Source: Desulfobacteraceae bacterium
GTDB taxonomy: Bacteria > Desulfobacterota > Desulfobacteria > Desulfobacterales > Desulfosarcinaceae
NCBI GenBank assembly: GCA_027025615.1
Contig: JALVQM010000209.1
Span: forward strand, 1 to 13,915
Length of the DNA stretch: 13,915 nucleotides
Direction: 5' to 3'
Every line of letters starts with the position of its first letter. The stretch's first letter is position 1. The notes under the pieces are model-generated. The model saw only the letters and a list, made by a program, of their open reading frames with translations. It did not search any database and was not told the DNA's origin. This document shows positions 6,303-13,915 of this stretch, piece by piece. Both the position numbers and the translations under genes were made by a program.

Positions 6303-6354
6303 TTTATTGGTAGAGTTATATCCATCCTGCCAATGGGTTTAGTGAGAAAAGGTT

Positions 6355-7440
6355 ATGGGCGAAAATATTTCCCGGAATTTGATTTTCTGGTTTTTCGTTC
6401 TTTGTTTCCTGGTATCTTTCCTGCTTCTTGGGAAACTGCTTTATCCATTTTTATCTATTTTGGTAATGGCGGCGGTGGTAAGCAGTATATTTCATCCCTT
6501 GTACCGTTACCTGCAACGACCCAAGTATATAGGCCGATCTTTTGCCTCGGTGATTACCTGTTTTTGTGTCTTTTTGATTTTGTTCATTCCCATTGTATTT
6601 TTCGTCGGCATCCTTACCCAGGAAGCATACAACTTGTACCAGGCTGCCAGGGATGCCGGCATCAATGATCAGGTAACTCATTTCCTGAACCAAACCCAGG
6701 TTTTGGATAAGGTAAATGCCATTCTCGAACCTTTTGATATTCAATTTACAGGTGAGCAACTAAAGACCACCATATCCACTGCCAGCAAAAATGTTGGCTT
6801 GTTCCTATACCAGCAAGCCACATCTCTCGCCTCCAACACCTTGAGTTTTGTTGTTAATTTTTTTCTTATGTTGCTCGTGGTCTTTTTCCTGTTGATTGAC
6901 GGTCATCGCCTGGTGACCTTTATTGTAGACTTGTCGCCCCTCCCCAGTGACCAGGATCAGATGTTGATAAATAAATTTAATGACATGGCCGGCGCCATTC
7001 TGATCGGAAACGGCATCTGTGGTTTGATCCAGGGGGTTTTAGGAGGGCTTGCTTTCTGGGTGCTCGGCATTCCTTCTGCTTTCCTGTGGGGTGTTATAAT
7101 GGCCTTGCTGGCCTTTCTACCTATTGTTGGAATTGCGGCTGTATTTTTGCCCGCGGCTGTTTTCGTTTTTCTCAAGGGGCGGGTGGCGGCAGCTGTTTTT
7201 ATGGTCATTTTTTACTTGGTTGTTTCCGGTGGTATTGAATATGGGTTCAAGCCAAGATTGGTTGGTCAGCGTGTTAAAATGCATACTTTGATGGTTTTTT
7301 TTTCAATAATTGGTGGTTTGAAGGTTTTTGGTATTTTGGGCATAATTTACGGCCCGCTGATAGCAACGGCATTTCTCACCCTTACCGATATTTACCGGGC
7401 CAATTACCAGTGGCTCGTGGAGCCTGAACAAAATACCTGA
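6355..7440 (+). CDS. AI-2E family transporter (PF01594-type permease)
   Basis: Polytopic inner-membrane protein of 361 residues, the normal length for the family once named after AI-2 exporter TqsA and now including Na+/H+ antiporter-like members; the substrate cannot be predicted. Hydrophobic segments lie near residues 9-43 (a tight pair), 62-87, 158-181, 211-238, 243-274 and 277-294, and the C-terminal pair at 310-345. The soluble loop at about 90-155 is typical. Family signatures seen: LLAFLPIVG (251-259), KPRLVGQ (299-305), and the glycine-rich end GGLKVFGILGIIYGPLI (320-336). The ATG at 6355 is preceded by AAAAGG only 2 nt away; an in-frame TGA at 6343-6345 rules out an upstream start. 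The gene sits between the hairpin at 6262-6302 and gyrA, which starts 108 nt later. Confidence 0.92.
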   Translation: MGENISRNLIFWFFVLCFLVSFLLLGKLLYPFLSILVMAAVVSSIFHPLYRYLQRPKYIGRSFASVITCFCVFLILFIPIVFFVGILTQEAYNLYQAARDAGINDQVTHFLNQTQVLDKVNAILEPFDIQFTGEQLKTTISTASKNVGLFLYQQATSLASNTLSFVVNFFLMLLVVFFLLIDGHRLVTFIVDLSPLPSDQDQMLINKFNDMAGAILIGNGICGLIQGVLGGLAFWVLGIPSAFLWGVIMALLAFLPIVGIAAVFLPAAVFVFLKGRVAAAVFMVIFYLVVSGGIEYGFKPRLVGQRVKMHTLMVFFSIIGGLKVFGILGIIYGPLIATAFLTLTDIYRANYQWLVEPEQNT

Positions 7441-7548
7441 TTATCTTTTCCGTGAATGGCTTTGGTTTGCGTTTTTTCTGAAGCTTACATTGCTTGTTAG
7501 CGGAGTTTACAGGTTACCCATCTCAAAGGAATAGTTCAAGGAAATCAT

Positions 7549-9972
7549 ATGCCTGAAAGCAAGTACGATACAGTGGTCAGCATTGAGCAGGAGATGAAAC
7601 GCTCTTACCTTGATTACGCCATGAGCGTTATCATTGGCCGGGCTTTACCTGATGTTCGTGATGGATTGAAGCCGGTTCATCGGCGTATTCTTTACGCCAT
7701 GCGTGAACTTAAAAATGACTGGAATAAACCTTATAAAAAATCAGCCCGTGTTGTTGGAGACGTCATTGGTAAATATCATCCTCATGGAGACACGGCGGTT
7801 TACGATACGATCGTAAGGCTGGCGCAGGATTTTTCCATGCGTTATCCTCTTGTAGACGGTCAGGGTAATTTCGGGTCAGTCGATGGTGATCCACCGGCAG
7901 CTATGCGTTATACAGAGGTGCGTATGGCTAAGCTGGCCCATCAGATGCTGGAGGATTTGGACAAGGACACTGTAGATTTTGTTCCGAATTACGACGAATC
8001 CTTGAGCGAACCGTCGGTTTTACCGGCCAAGTTTCCCGCCCTCCTTGTTAATGGATCGTCGGGAATTGCTGTCGGCATGGCGACCAACATTCCACCCCAT
8101 AACCTGATGGAAGTATCGGAAGCTATAAAAAATTTCATTGACAATCCGGATGTTGAAATAGACGAATTGATGAATTCAGTGCCCGGCCCTGATTTTCCGA
8201 CAGGCGGCATTATTTATGGTACTCAAGGAATAAAGGACGCTTACCGCAGCGGTAGGGGGGTCATCCGCATACGTGCCCGGGTGTTGGTAGAAAAGGATAA
8301 ACGCACCGGTAAGGAAACAATCGTAGTTACTGAACTGCCTTATCAGGTAAACAAGGCCCGGCTGATTGAAAAAATAGCAGAACTAATAAAAAATAAAAAC
8401 ATAGAAGGAATAAGTTATATACGTGACGAGTCCGACAGGGAAGGTATGCGGATAGCGATTGGGCTCAAAAAGGGGCAAGTTTCCGGGGTTGTGATTAACC
8501 AACTGTACAAGCATACCCAGATGGAAACCAGTTTTGGTATCAATTTTCTTGCCGTGGTCAACCAGCGACCGGAAGTGTTGAACCTGAAAGATATTTTCAG
8601 CAACTTTGTTTCCCACCGCCGTGAAGTAATAGTTCGCAGAACCCGCTTTGACCTGATAAAAGCCGAGCAGCGGGCCCATATCCTGGAAGGACTTAAGACC
8701 GCTCTGGATAATCTTGATGCCGTTGTCGCCTTGATTCGCAAAGCCAAGTCTCCTGCCGAAGCCAAGCAGAAGCTGATGAAAAACTTTGAGCTTACTGCAA
8801 TTCAATCCCAGGCAATACTTGATATGCGGCTGCAGCGTCTCACGGGTCTTGAAAGAGAAAAGATCAACTCTGAATATATCCAGGTCTTAAAGGATATAGC
8901 CTGGTTCCAGGAGATTTTGGCTAACGAAAGAATAGTGTTGGACCTGATAAAAAAAGAACTGACCGCCATCCAGGAAGAATTTGGCGATCAGCGTCGTTCA
9001 GAGATAGTGGAAGCTACAAAAGAACTGACCATTGAAGACATGATAGTCGAAGAGGATATGGTGGTGACAATAAGCGGATCAGGGTATATCAAGCGCAACC
9101 CGATTTCGCTCTACCAGAGGCAGAAAAGAGGTGGTAAAGGCAAAATTTCCATGGGGGTAAAGGAAGAAGATTATGTCACAGACATGTTTGTTGCTTCAAC
9201 CCACCATACATTCATGTTCTTTACCAACCGCGGCAAAGTTTACTGGACCAAGGTTTATGACATTCCCCAGGGAGGTCGTCACAGCAGGGGGAAGGCCATT
9301 GTCAATCTTCTCAATTTCGATCAGGGGGAAAAACTTACCACTGTTCTGGCAGTCAAAGATTTCGAACCCGGACATTATGTGTTGATGGCTACACGTCAGG
9401 GAACCATCAAGAAAACTGACCTGATGGCTTTTTCGCGTCCCAGGGCCGGAGGGATTATAGCCCTTGGGCTTGTGCCGGGAGATGAACTGATTGCGGCCAG
9501 GATAACCAATGGAACTTGTAATATCTTTCTCGGATCGGCCGAAGGCAAGTCTATACGGTTCCATGAGTCAGAGGTGCGTCCCACAGGCCGGACAGCCCGG
9601 GGTGTAAGGGGAATGCGTTTGGATCGGGGAGACTTCCTGGTTGGAATGGAAGTGATCAGGTATGGAGATACTCTTTTTGTAGCTACAGAGAATGGTTTTG
9701 GCAAACGAACATCAATAGACGAATATCCTGTCCACAGGCGGGGTGGTAAAGGCGTCATAACCATCAAGACCAACGCACGCAATGGAAAAGTGGTCGGTAT
9801 CCTCGTTGTTGAGGACAAGGACGAAATCATGCTTCTGACAATGGGGGGAAAAATAATACGTATTCCGGTAAGCGGTATTTCAGTGATCAGTCGCAGGACC
9901 CAGGGGGTCAAATTAATGGATATGGAAGTCGGCGAAAAGGTGGTAAGCATAGCACGGGTGGTAGAAACCTGA
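7549..9972 (+). CDS. gyrA: DNA gyrase subunit A
   Basis: Breakage-reunion subunit of the GyrA2B2 type II topoisomerase that introduces negative supercoils. 807 residues. The N-terminal winged-helix/tower part contains the catalytic Tyr121 in AMRYTEVRM, and the quinolone region reads YHPHGDTAVYD (76-86), so the residue equivalent to E. coli Ser83 is Thr82 and that of Asp87 is Asp86. The C-terminal beta-pinwheel starts about residue 500 and carries the GyrA box as QKRGGKG (525-531), against QRRGGKG in E. coli; its presence separates gyrase from topoisomerase IV ParC. The protein ends soon after the last blade (VGEKVVSIARVVET), without the acidic tail of E. coli GyrA. The start is supported by AAGGA (7538-7542) with 6-nt spacing. 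gyrB is not adjacent on the upstream side, where the permease lies. Confidence 0.98.
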   Translation: MPESKYDTVVSIEQEMKRSYLDYAMSVIIGRALPDVRDGLKPVHRRILYAMRELKNDWNKPYKKSARVVGDVIGKYHPHGDTAVYDTIVRLAQDFSMRYPLVDGQGNFGSVDGDPPAAMRYTEVRMAKLAHQMLEDLDKDTVDFVPNYDESLSEPSVLPAKFPALLVNGSSGIAVGMATNIPPHNLMEVSEAIKNFIDNPDVEIDELMNSVPGPDFPTGGIIYGTQGIKDAYRSGRGVIRIRARVLVEKDKRTGKETIVVTELPYQVNKARLIEKIAELIKNKNIEGISYIRDESDREGMRIAIGLKKGQVSGVVINQLYKHTQMETSFGINFLAVVNQRPEVLNLKDIFSNFVSHRREVIVRRTRFDLIKAEQRAHILEGLKTALDNLDAVVALIRKAKSPAEAKQKLMKNFELTAIQSQAILDMRLQRLTGLEREKINSEYIQVLKDIAWFQEILANERIVLDLIKKELTAIQEEFGDQRRSEIVEATKELTIEDMIVEEDMVVTISGSGYIKRNPISLYQRQKRGGKGKISMGVKEEDYVTDMFVASTHHTFMFFTNRGKVYWTKVYDIPQGGRHSRGKAIVNLLNFDQGEKLTTVLAVKDFEPGHYVLMATRQGTIKKTDLMAFSRPRAGGIIALGLVPGDELIAARITNGTCNIFLGSAEGKSIRFHESEVRPTGRTARGVRGMRLDRGDFLVGMEVIRYGDTLFVATENGFGKRTSIDEYPVHRRGGKGVITIKTNARNGKVVGILVVEDKDEIMLLTMGGKIIRIPVSGISVISRRTQGVKLMDMEVGEKVVSIARVVET

Positions 9973-10149
9973 CCATGCTACCCTGGAACAAAATGGAAAT
10001 CTGATGGCTTCCCAGTAAGCCCGGGACCGGTGGATTACACTTATTGGTCAAGAAGGATTACTTTGTTGTCAACTGCAGTCTCGGGCCGGGCCAAGCTCAA
10101 AAAAGATTTCAACCTCTTTGCATACTCAGCGACCACGATGGATTAAAAA
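9973..10149 (+). other. 177-nt intergenic stretch between gyrA and gpsA
   Basis: No gene, clear promoter hexamers or terminator hairpin could be identified. The only short frames have fewer than 12 codons. gpsA may therefore be co-transcribed with gyrA or have a promoter I cannot recognise. Confidence 0.5.
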
Positions 10150-11169
10150 ATGAATGACAGCATCAAAATAGCCGTTGTAGGAGCCGGAAGTTGGGGGACA
10201 GCTCTGGCTTATTTGTTGGCCGACAAGGGACACCATGTGGAGTTATGGGTTTATGAGCGTCAGGTGAAAGAACAGATAGAAAAGTACCGTGAGAACAAAG
10301 TGTTTTTGCCGGGTGTTGTACTGCCTGAAAATCTGACTCCGGTTAATGATATTGGTGTGGCAGTGGCCGGAAAGCCGGTAGTGTTAATAGTTGTGCCTTC
10401 CCATGTAATGCGAGATGTATCTTCCGGCATGGCCCCCCATATAAGTCCTGGATGTATCGTTGTTTCGGCCAGCAAGGGTATTGAAAACCGAACTCATCTG
10501 ACAATGAGCGGGGTTTTGCGCGAAACTCTGCCGACTGTTGATCAAGATCGTCTGGCTGTTTTGTCGGGTCCAAGTTTTGCAAAGGAAGTAGCTGTCAAGT
10601 CGCCTACCGCGGTAACGGTTGCCTCGCGCAGCTTGGATTGCGCAAAAAAGATCCAGCATGTTTTTGCTACGGATTATTTTCGTGTCTATACCAACGAGGA
10701 TATGGTGGGGGTTGAGCTGGGTGGATCTGTTAAGAATGTGATCGCCATTGCGGCCGGGATTATTGATGGCCTTGGACTTGGCCTTAATACCAGGGCAGCC
10801 CTTATCACACGCGGTTTAACCGAAATACGGCGACTCGGGTTGAAGCTGGGGGCGAATCCTAGAACATTTACCGGGCTTGCCGGGGTTGGAGACTTGGTGC
10901 TTACCTGTACCGGTACTTTAAGCCGCAATCACACGGTCGGAAAACAGCTTGGCCGGGGCCATACTCTAAACGAAATATTGGATCAGATGCAGATGGTTGC
11001 AGAAGGAGTAAAAACTGCAAAGTCGGTTTATAACCTGTCACGCAAACTTGCAGTTGAAATGCCCATCTGTCATGCTGTCTATAAAATTCTATACGAAGAT
11101 TTAAAACCCGCCCAGGCTTTATTCCAATTGATGACCAGGAATCTGAAATCCGAGTTGGATGAAATCTGA
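10150..11169 (+). CDS. gpsA: Glycerol-3-phosphate dehydrogenase [NAD(P)+]
   Basis: Cytoplasmic enzyme reducing dihydroxyacetone phosphate to sn-glycerol 3-phosphate, the backbone for phospholipids, including the phosphatidylglycerol used by Lgt. 339 residues, normal length. An N-terminal Rossmann fold carries the dinucleotide motif VVGAGSWGTALA (9-20). Further hallmarks are SASKGIE (106-112), GPSFAKEV (140-147) and the catalytic Lys195 in ELGGSVKNVIAIAAG. The C-terminal helical domain has NTRAALITRGLTEI and FTGLAGVGDLVLTCTG. The ATG at 10150 has only a weak GGA 7 nt upstream; no better in-frame start is seen. The stop codon is 2 nt before the radC ATG, so the two are almost certainly translated from one mRNA. 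No unusual residues are seen. Confidence 0.97.
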   Translation: MNDSIKIAVVGAGSWGTALAYLLADKGHHVELWVYERQVKEQIEKYRENKVFLPGVVLPENLTPVNDIGVAVAGKPVVLIVVPSHVMRDVSSGMAPHISPGCIVVSASKGIENRTHLTMSGVLRETLPTVDQDRLAVLSGPSFAKEVAVKSPTAVTVASRSLDCAKKIQHVFATDYFRVYTNEDMVGVELGGSVKNVIAIAAGIIDGLGLGLNTRAALITRGLTEIRRLGLKLGANPRTFTGLAGVGDLVLTCTGTLSRNHTVGKQLGRGHTLNEILDQMQMVAEGVKTAKSVYNLSRKLAVEMPICHAVYKILYEDLKPAQALFQLMTRNLKSELDEI

Positions 11170-11171
11170 AA

Positions 11172-11891
11172 ATGACTCAAAAAGATGCAGGGCATCGGCG
11201 GCGTTTGCGCCAACGTTTTCTTGAAGGAGGTTTGGATGGCTTTGCTGACTACGAAGTAATTGAGCTCCTGTTAACCCTGGCTACACCAAGGAAGGACTGC
11301 AAACCTGCTGCCAAGGAGGCTTTGAGAAGATTCAGGACACTTCAGGGGGTGTTGGAAGCAGGGGCTGCGGAGCTGGTGGCCATAGAAGGTATCGGGCCTA
11401 AAAATATTTTTGGATTAAAATTGATCCCCGCTGTTGCCGAGCGGTATTTACAAAAAAAATTGGTTGGAAAAAACCCTCTTCAAAATCCCCGGCAGTTGTT
11501 CGATTACATGTATGTCAGGCTGCGGGACAAAGCTCGCGAATGCTTTGAAACGATTTTTCTGGACGCTAAAAACCGGGTGATTGCCACCGAAACTCTGTTT
11601 GAAGGTACCCTGACCTCCAGTGCTGTTTATCCGCGTGAAGTGATCATGGCGGCTCTTGCTCACCGCGCTGCGGCCCTGATCTTTGCGCATAATCATCCTT
11701 CTGGCGACCCCCAGCCCTCAATGGCCGATGTGGATTTGACCCGTCGGCTTATTTATGCTTGCCGTCCGGTCGACATTCTTGTTCATGAGCACTTGATTAT
11801 TGGCGACAATCAGTATTATTCTTTTGCAGAGCAAGGACAGATTGCCCGGATGCAGGAAGAAATCGACCTTTTTATGGAATCCGCCAAATGA
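11172..11891 (+). CDS. radC: RadC family JAB-domain protein
   Basis: RadC-like (DUF2466/MPN+) protein of 239 residues, an ordinary length. An N-terminal helical part with a helix-hairpin-helix motif, IEGIGPKNIFGLKL (71-84), precedes the JAB/MPN metalloprotease-like domain. The zinc-binding JAMM set is intact: His173 and His175 in AHNHPSGDP, then Ser183 and Asp186, with an acidic residue upstream (Glu144 in LFEGTL). Although named after a supposed DNA-repair role, the family's reaction is not firmly known, so a Zn-dependent hydrolase linked to DNA metabolism is the safest description. It begins 2 nt after gpsA and its TGA overlaps the ATG of the next gene (ATGA). No independent ribosome site of note precedes it, consistent with translational coupling. 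Confidence 0.95.
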   Translation: MTQKDAGHRRRLRQRFLEGGLDGFADYEVIELLLTLATPRKDCKPAAKEALRRFRTLQGVLEAGAAELVAIEGIGPKNIFGLKLIPAVAERYLQKKLVGKNPLQNPRQLFDYMYVRLRDKARECFETIFLDAKNRVIATETLFEGTLTSSAVYPREVIMAALAHRAAALIFAHNHPSGDPQPSMADVDLTRRLIYACRPVDILVHEHLIIGDNQYYSFAEQGQIARMQEEIDLFMESAK

Positions 11892-12145
11892 GCGATCAGC
11901 GCCCAAGTTGTTTTGGTGACCTTGACACAGTCTTTCCCTTGCGGGCCGACGGTCTTAGGGCTTCACCAACCGAGTGTCTTTGTTGTGTCCACAAGACACC
12001 CTGTCTCAAAACAGCAATGCAGGGCAGGGCTTCAGTGGCATTGAAACGCGAAAAATTGGACCGGGCTTATTCCGCTGGTCTGATTGGTTTCCTTGAACGC
12101 TGGTCTCGCAGGAAAGCCCTTTCCAATTTGGATAAGAAAAAATGA
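11888..12145 (+). CDS. 85-residue cysteine-containing protein, conserved-type hypothetical
   Basis: Small soluble protein whose ATG overlaps the radC stop (ATGA), a strong sign of a real, coupled gene; GGA lies 9 nt upstream. Five cysteines occur: Cys8 and a cluster Cys30, Cys32, Cys33, Cys39 in ECLCCVHKTPCLKTAM. Spacing C-x2-C-x5-C is suited to binding zinc or an iron-sulfur cluster, but no full set of four ligands with standard spacing is proven. The C-terminal half is basic and helical (RAYSAGLIGFLERWSRRK), and the protein ends in a lysine-rich tail. The start FGDLDTVFPLRADGLR looks like a folded, conserved head. I recall similar short proteins near radC or pgk in Desulfobacterota genomes, but give no function. 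pgk follows 66 nt later on the same strand. Confidence 0.8.
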   Translation: MSDQRPSCFGDLDTVFPLRADGLRASPTECLCCVHKTPCLKTAMQGRASVALKREKLDRAYSAGLIGFLERWSRRKALSNLDKKK

Positions 12146-12211
12146 CTTTCTTGCCGATTTTGACAGAATTGTGATTCAGGGCCAGATCGGCCATGATCAG
12201 GGAGGTGTCCT

Positions 12212-13414
12212 ATGAACAAGATGACAGTGGAAAATGTCGAGGTCAACTCCAAAAAAGTTGTAGTTCGTGTTGATTTCAATGTCCCGGTCAACAAAGGGCA
12301 AGTTACAAATGACAAGCGTATCCGGGCGGCATTACCTACCATCGAATACCTTACAGGCCAAGGAGCCCGGGTAATTCTTATTTCCCACTTGGGACGACCT
12401 AAGGGCGAATTCCGGCCTGAGATGTCCCTGAAGCCCTGCGCCGCGGTACTGGAAAAGATGTTGGGCAGACCGGTTCAATTTGTTGAGAACTGTGTAGGGG
12501 AAATTGCCGAGCAAGCGGTGGAGACTATGCAAGACGGGCAGGTCATTTTGTTGGAAAATTTACGTTTTCATGATGGTGAGACGAAAAACGATTCAGAATT
12601 TGCGGCAAGCTTGGCCGGACTCGGCCAGCTTTATGTTAATGATGCTTTTGGTACCGCTCATCGGGCCCATGCTTCAACCGTCGGTATATGTCAGTACATA
12701 CAGCCATGCGTGGCCGGTTATTTAATGCAGAAGGAGATTCAATATCTGGGCAATGTTGTCCAGAATGCTGAACGGCCCTTTGTTGCCATTATTGGGGGAG
12801 CCAAAATATCAGGTAAGATGGATGTGATGGCCAACCTGTTGGGTAAAGTGGATAATCTGCTGATCGGTGGGGCCATGGCTTTTACTTTCTTAAAAGCCCG
12901 ATCAATAAATGTTGGCCGGTCGATGATAGAAGAAGATAAGATCAGCCTTGCAGCAAGGCTGATCGAATCATGGCCGGAAAAGATAGCTCTGCCCGTGGAT
13001 TGTGTTGTTACTGACAAACTTGATCCTGCCGAACAGGTTCTGGGTGCGCTGGAAACAGTCAGGGTGGAAGCAATTGGTCCAAGCCAAATAGGTGTGGATA
13101 TAGGGCCTGAAACAATCGCCTTATTTTCAGGGATACTGGAAGGAGCCCGGACCGTGGTTTGGAACGGTCCCATGGGAGTTTTTGAAATCGATGCAGCCGC
13201 AGAGGGTACCATGGCTGTTGCCCGGATGCTGGCGGATATTACCGGCAGGGGAGCAGTTACGGTGATTGGGGGAGGTGATTCGGCTGCGGCTGCTGAGAAA
13301 GCAAAAGTCGCTGACCGGCTTTCACACGTCTCAACCGGTGGTGGAGCATCTCTGGCATTTCTGGAAGGAAAACGGTTACCGGCTATCGAAGCACTTACCG
13401 ATCTTGGAACTTGA
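12212..13414 (+). CDS. pgk: Phosphoglycerate kinase
   Basis: Monomeric cytoplasmic enzyme interconverting 1,3-bisphosphoglycerate + ADP and 3-phosphoglycerate + ATP in glycolysis and gluconeogenesis. 400 residues, normal length. Substrate-side motifs: VRVDFNVP (18-25), Arg36, SHLGRP (58-63), ENLRFH (115-120, Arg118) and AHRAHAST (149-156, Arg151). Nucleotide-side motifs: GGAKISGK (195-202), WNGPMGVFE (317-325) and GGGDSAAA (353-360), then VSTGGGASL (373-381). All expected residues are present. A strong GGGAGG (12200-12205) lies 6 nt before the ATG, the best ribosome site in the gpsA-pgk run, fitting a highly expressed enzyme. No gap (glyceraldehyde-3-phosphate dehydrogenase) gene is adjacent, unlike many bacteria. 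It may share a transcript with radC and the 85-residue gene. Confidence 0.98.
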   Translation: MNKMTVENVEVNSKKVVVRVDFNVPVNKGQVTNDKRIRAALPTIEYLTGQGARVILISHLGRPKGEFRPEMSLKPCAAVLEKMLGRPVQFVENCVGEIAEQAVETMQDGQVILLENLRFHDGETKNDSEFAASLAGLGQLYVNDAFGTAHRAHASTVGICQYIQPCVAGYLMQKEIQYLGNVVQNAERPFVAIIGGAKISGKMDVMANLLGKVDNLLIGGAMAFTFLKARSINVGRSMIEEDKISLAARLIESWPEKIALPVDCVVTDKLDPAEQVLGALETVRVEAIGPSQIGVDIGPETIALFSGILEGARTVVWNGPMGVFEIDAAAEGTMAVARMLADITGRGAVTVIGGGDSAAAAEKAKVADRLSHVSTGGGASLAFLEGKRLPAIEALTDLGT

Positions 13415-13564
13415 AAATCAATAGTTTTGCATAGTCTTTCCATTCAGATAAGGTTTGCCCCGGTGCGTCCCAATATTAACGGCCATACAGAAAACCAAAA
13501 TCGAATTTAATGAGACAATCAATGGTTATGTGGTCAAATTGATGATTGATCAAATTCCGGTAAA

Positions 13565-13915
13565 ATGAAAAATTTGTGGCGAAACAGGCTGGTTTTGTTT
13601 TCTGTGCTGGCAGTGATATCCGGGACCGTTCTTGCGGGGTTGTTCTTACATCATGATCAGATCTGGAACTGGATCAAGACGATCTGGGAGTTTTTAAGTG
13701 ATAAAAGCAAGATTGAAGCTTTCGTAGAATCTTTTGGTGTTGCGGCTCCTGTTATCTTCATATTGATCCAAATCCTTCAAGTTATATTGGCGCCCATTCC
13801 GGGGGAGGCTACGGGGTTTGTGGGTGGATATCTGTTCGGAGTTGGAGCCGGATTTGCGTATTCAACCCTTGCTCTGACCATAGGCTCAGTCATTAACTTT
13901 TATATCGGGCGCTTT
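13565..13915 (+). CDS. VTT/DedA-type (SNARE-associated) membrane protein, partial at right edge
   Basis: The first 117 residues are inside the window and the frame is still open at the last base. A basic start (MKNLWRNR) is followed by a transmembrane segment at about residues 9-26, a short polar loop (HHDQIWNWIKTIWEFLSDKSK) and a second hydrophobic region from about residue 60. The stretch APIPGEATGFVGGYLFG, then GAGFAY and YIGRF, is the entry of the VTT domain (PF09335; TVP38/TMEM64 and DedA relatives), with its characteristic xPG and GxxFG pattern. Relatives include lipid scramblases and proteins needed for envelope integrity; the exact role here is unknown. No convincing Shine-Dalgarno precedes the ATG at 13565, so the start is less certain than the family. 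The gene begins 150 nt after pgk. Confidence 0.88.
   Translation, partial: MKNLWRNRLVLFSVLAVISGTVLAGLFLHHDQIWNWIKTIWEFLSDKSKIEAFVESFGVAAPVIFILIQILQVILAPIPGEATGFVGGYLFGVGAGFAYSTLALTIGSVINFYIGRF

Noticed and set aside
12159..12190. TTGACA-type promoter before pgk
   Set aside because: No -10 hexamer at suitable spacing; pgk is more simply explained as the distal gene of the gpsA-radC group.
12739..13443. A 234-codon open frame antisense to pgk
   Set aside because: Serine/proline/alanine-rich shadow of the pgk reading frame with no ribosome site or family features.
13539..13553. FNR/CRP-like box TTGAT-N5-ATCAA before the VTT gene
   Set aside because: Spacing is 5 rather than 4 and it lies only 11 nt before the start codon, inside the translation initiation region.
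1..13915. CRISPR arrays, tRNA or rRNA genes, toxin-antitoxin pairs, known riboswitch cores
   Set aside because: No regularly spaced repeats, no tRNA-type cloverleaf or rRNA segment, and no recognisable riboswitch core (cyclic-di-GMP, B12, SAM, TPP, FMN, glycine) were found on reading both strands.

Overview
The window reads as chromosomal DNA of a Gram-negative, probably anaerobic bacterium, most likely a member of the Desulfobacterota (sulfate-reducer type 'Deltaproteobacteria'). This is inferred from the style of the proteins (a long-form acetyl-CoA acetyltransferase, PAS-rich signalling proteins, the gpsA-radC-pgk grouping) and from a near-consensus sigma-54 promoter. No ribosomal RNA is present to settle taxonomy, so the family is not claimed.

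Layout. Positions 1-3378 run on the minus strand. In transcription order they hold a doubtful 69-residue ORF, a two-PAS histidine kinase with a C-terminal receiver, lgt (prolipoprotein diacylglyceryl transferase), and the first 27 residues of a PAS-type protein cut by the window edge. Positions 3379-4619 form a 1.24-kb gap without a convincing gene. It holds the most unusual signals here: a near-perfect sigma-54 promoter (3929-3944) aimed rightward into a 194-nt inverted-repeat element with a perfect 23-bp base (3980-4173), then two further structured stretches before the thiolase gene. From 4620 to the end everything runs on the plus strand: acetyl-CoA acetyltransferase, an unreported-looking 51-residue membrane peptide, an AI-2E family permease, gyrA, gpsA, radC, an 85-residue cysteine-containing protein, pgk, and the start of a VTT/DedA-type membrane protein cut by the right edge.

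How the genes work together. Most are housekeeping: envelope lipoprotein maturation (lgt), glycerophospholipid precursor supply (gpsA), DNA topology (gyrA) and central carbon metabolism (pgk, thiolase). gpsA, radC and the 85-residue gene are packed with 2-nt or overlapping junctions, and pgk follows 66 nt later, so they look like one transcription unit. The kinase and the PAS-type protein flank lgt in one direction, suggesting a signalling pair whose cognate regulator may lie just beyond the left edge.

I see no CRISPR array, tRNA, rRNA, transposase, phage gene or toxin-antitoxin pair. The best candidate for something undescribed is the sigma-54 promoter plus long hairpin element, possibly a nitrogen- or stress-controlled small RNA or a long structured leader, or alternatively a MITE-like element that happens to lie there.
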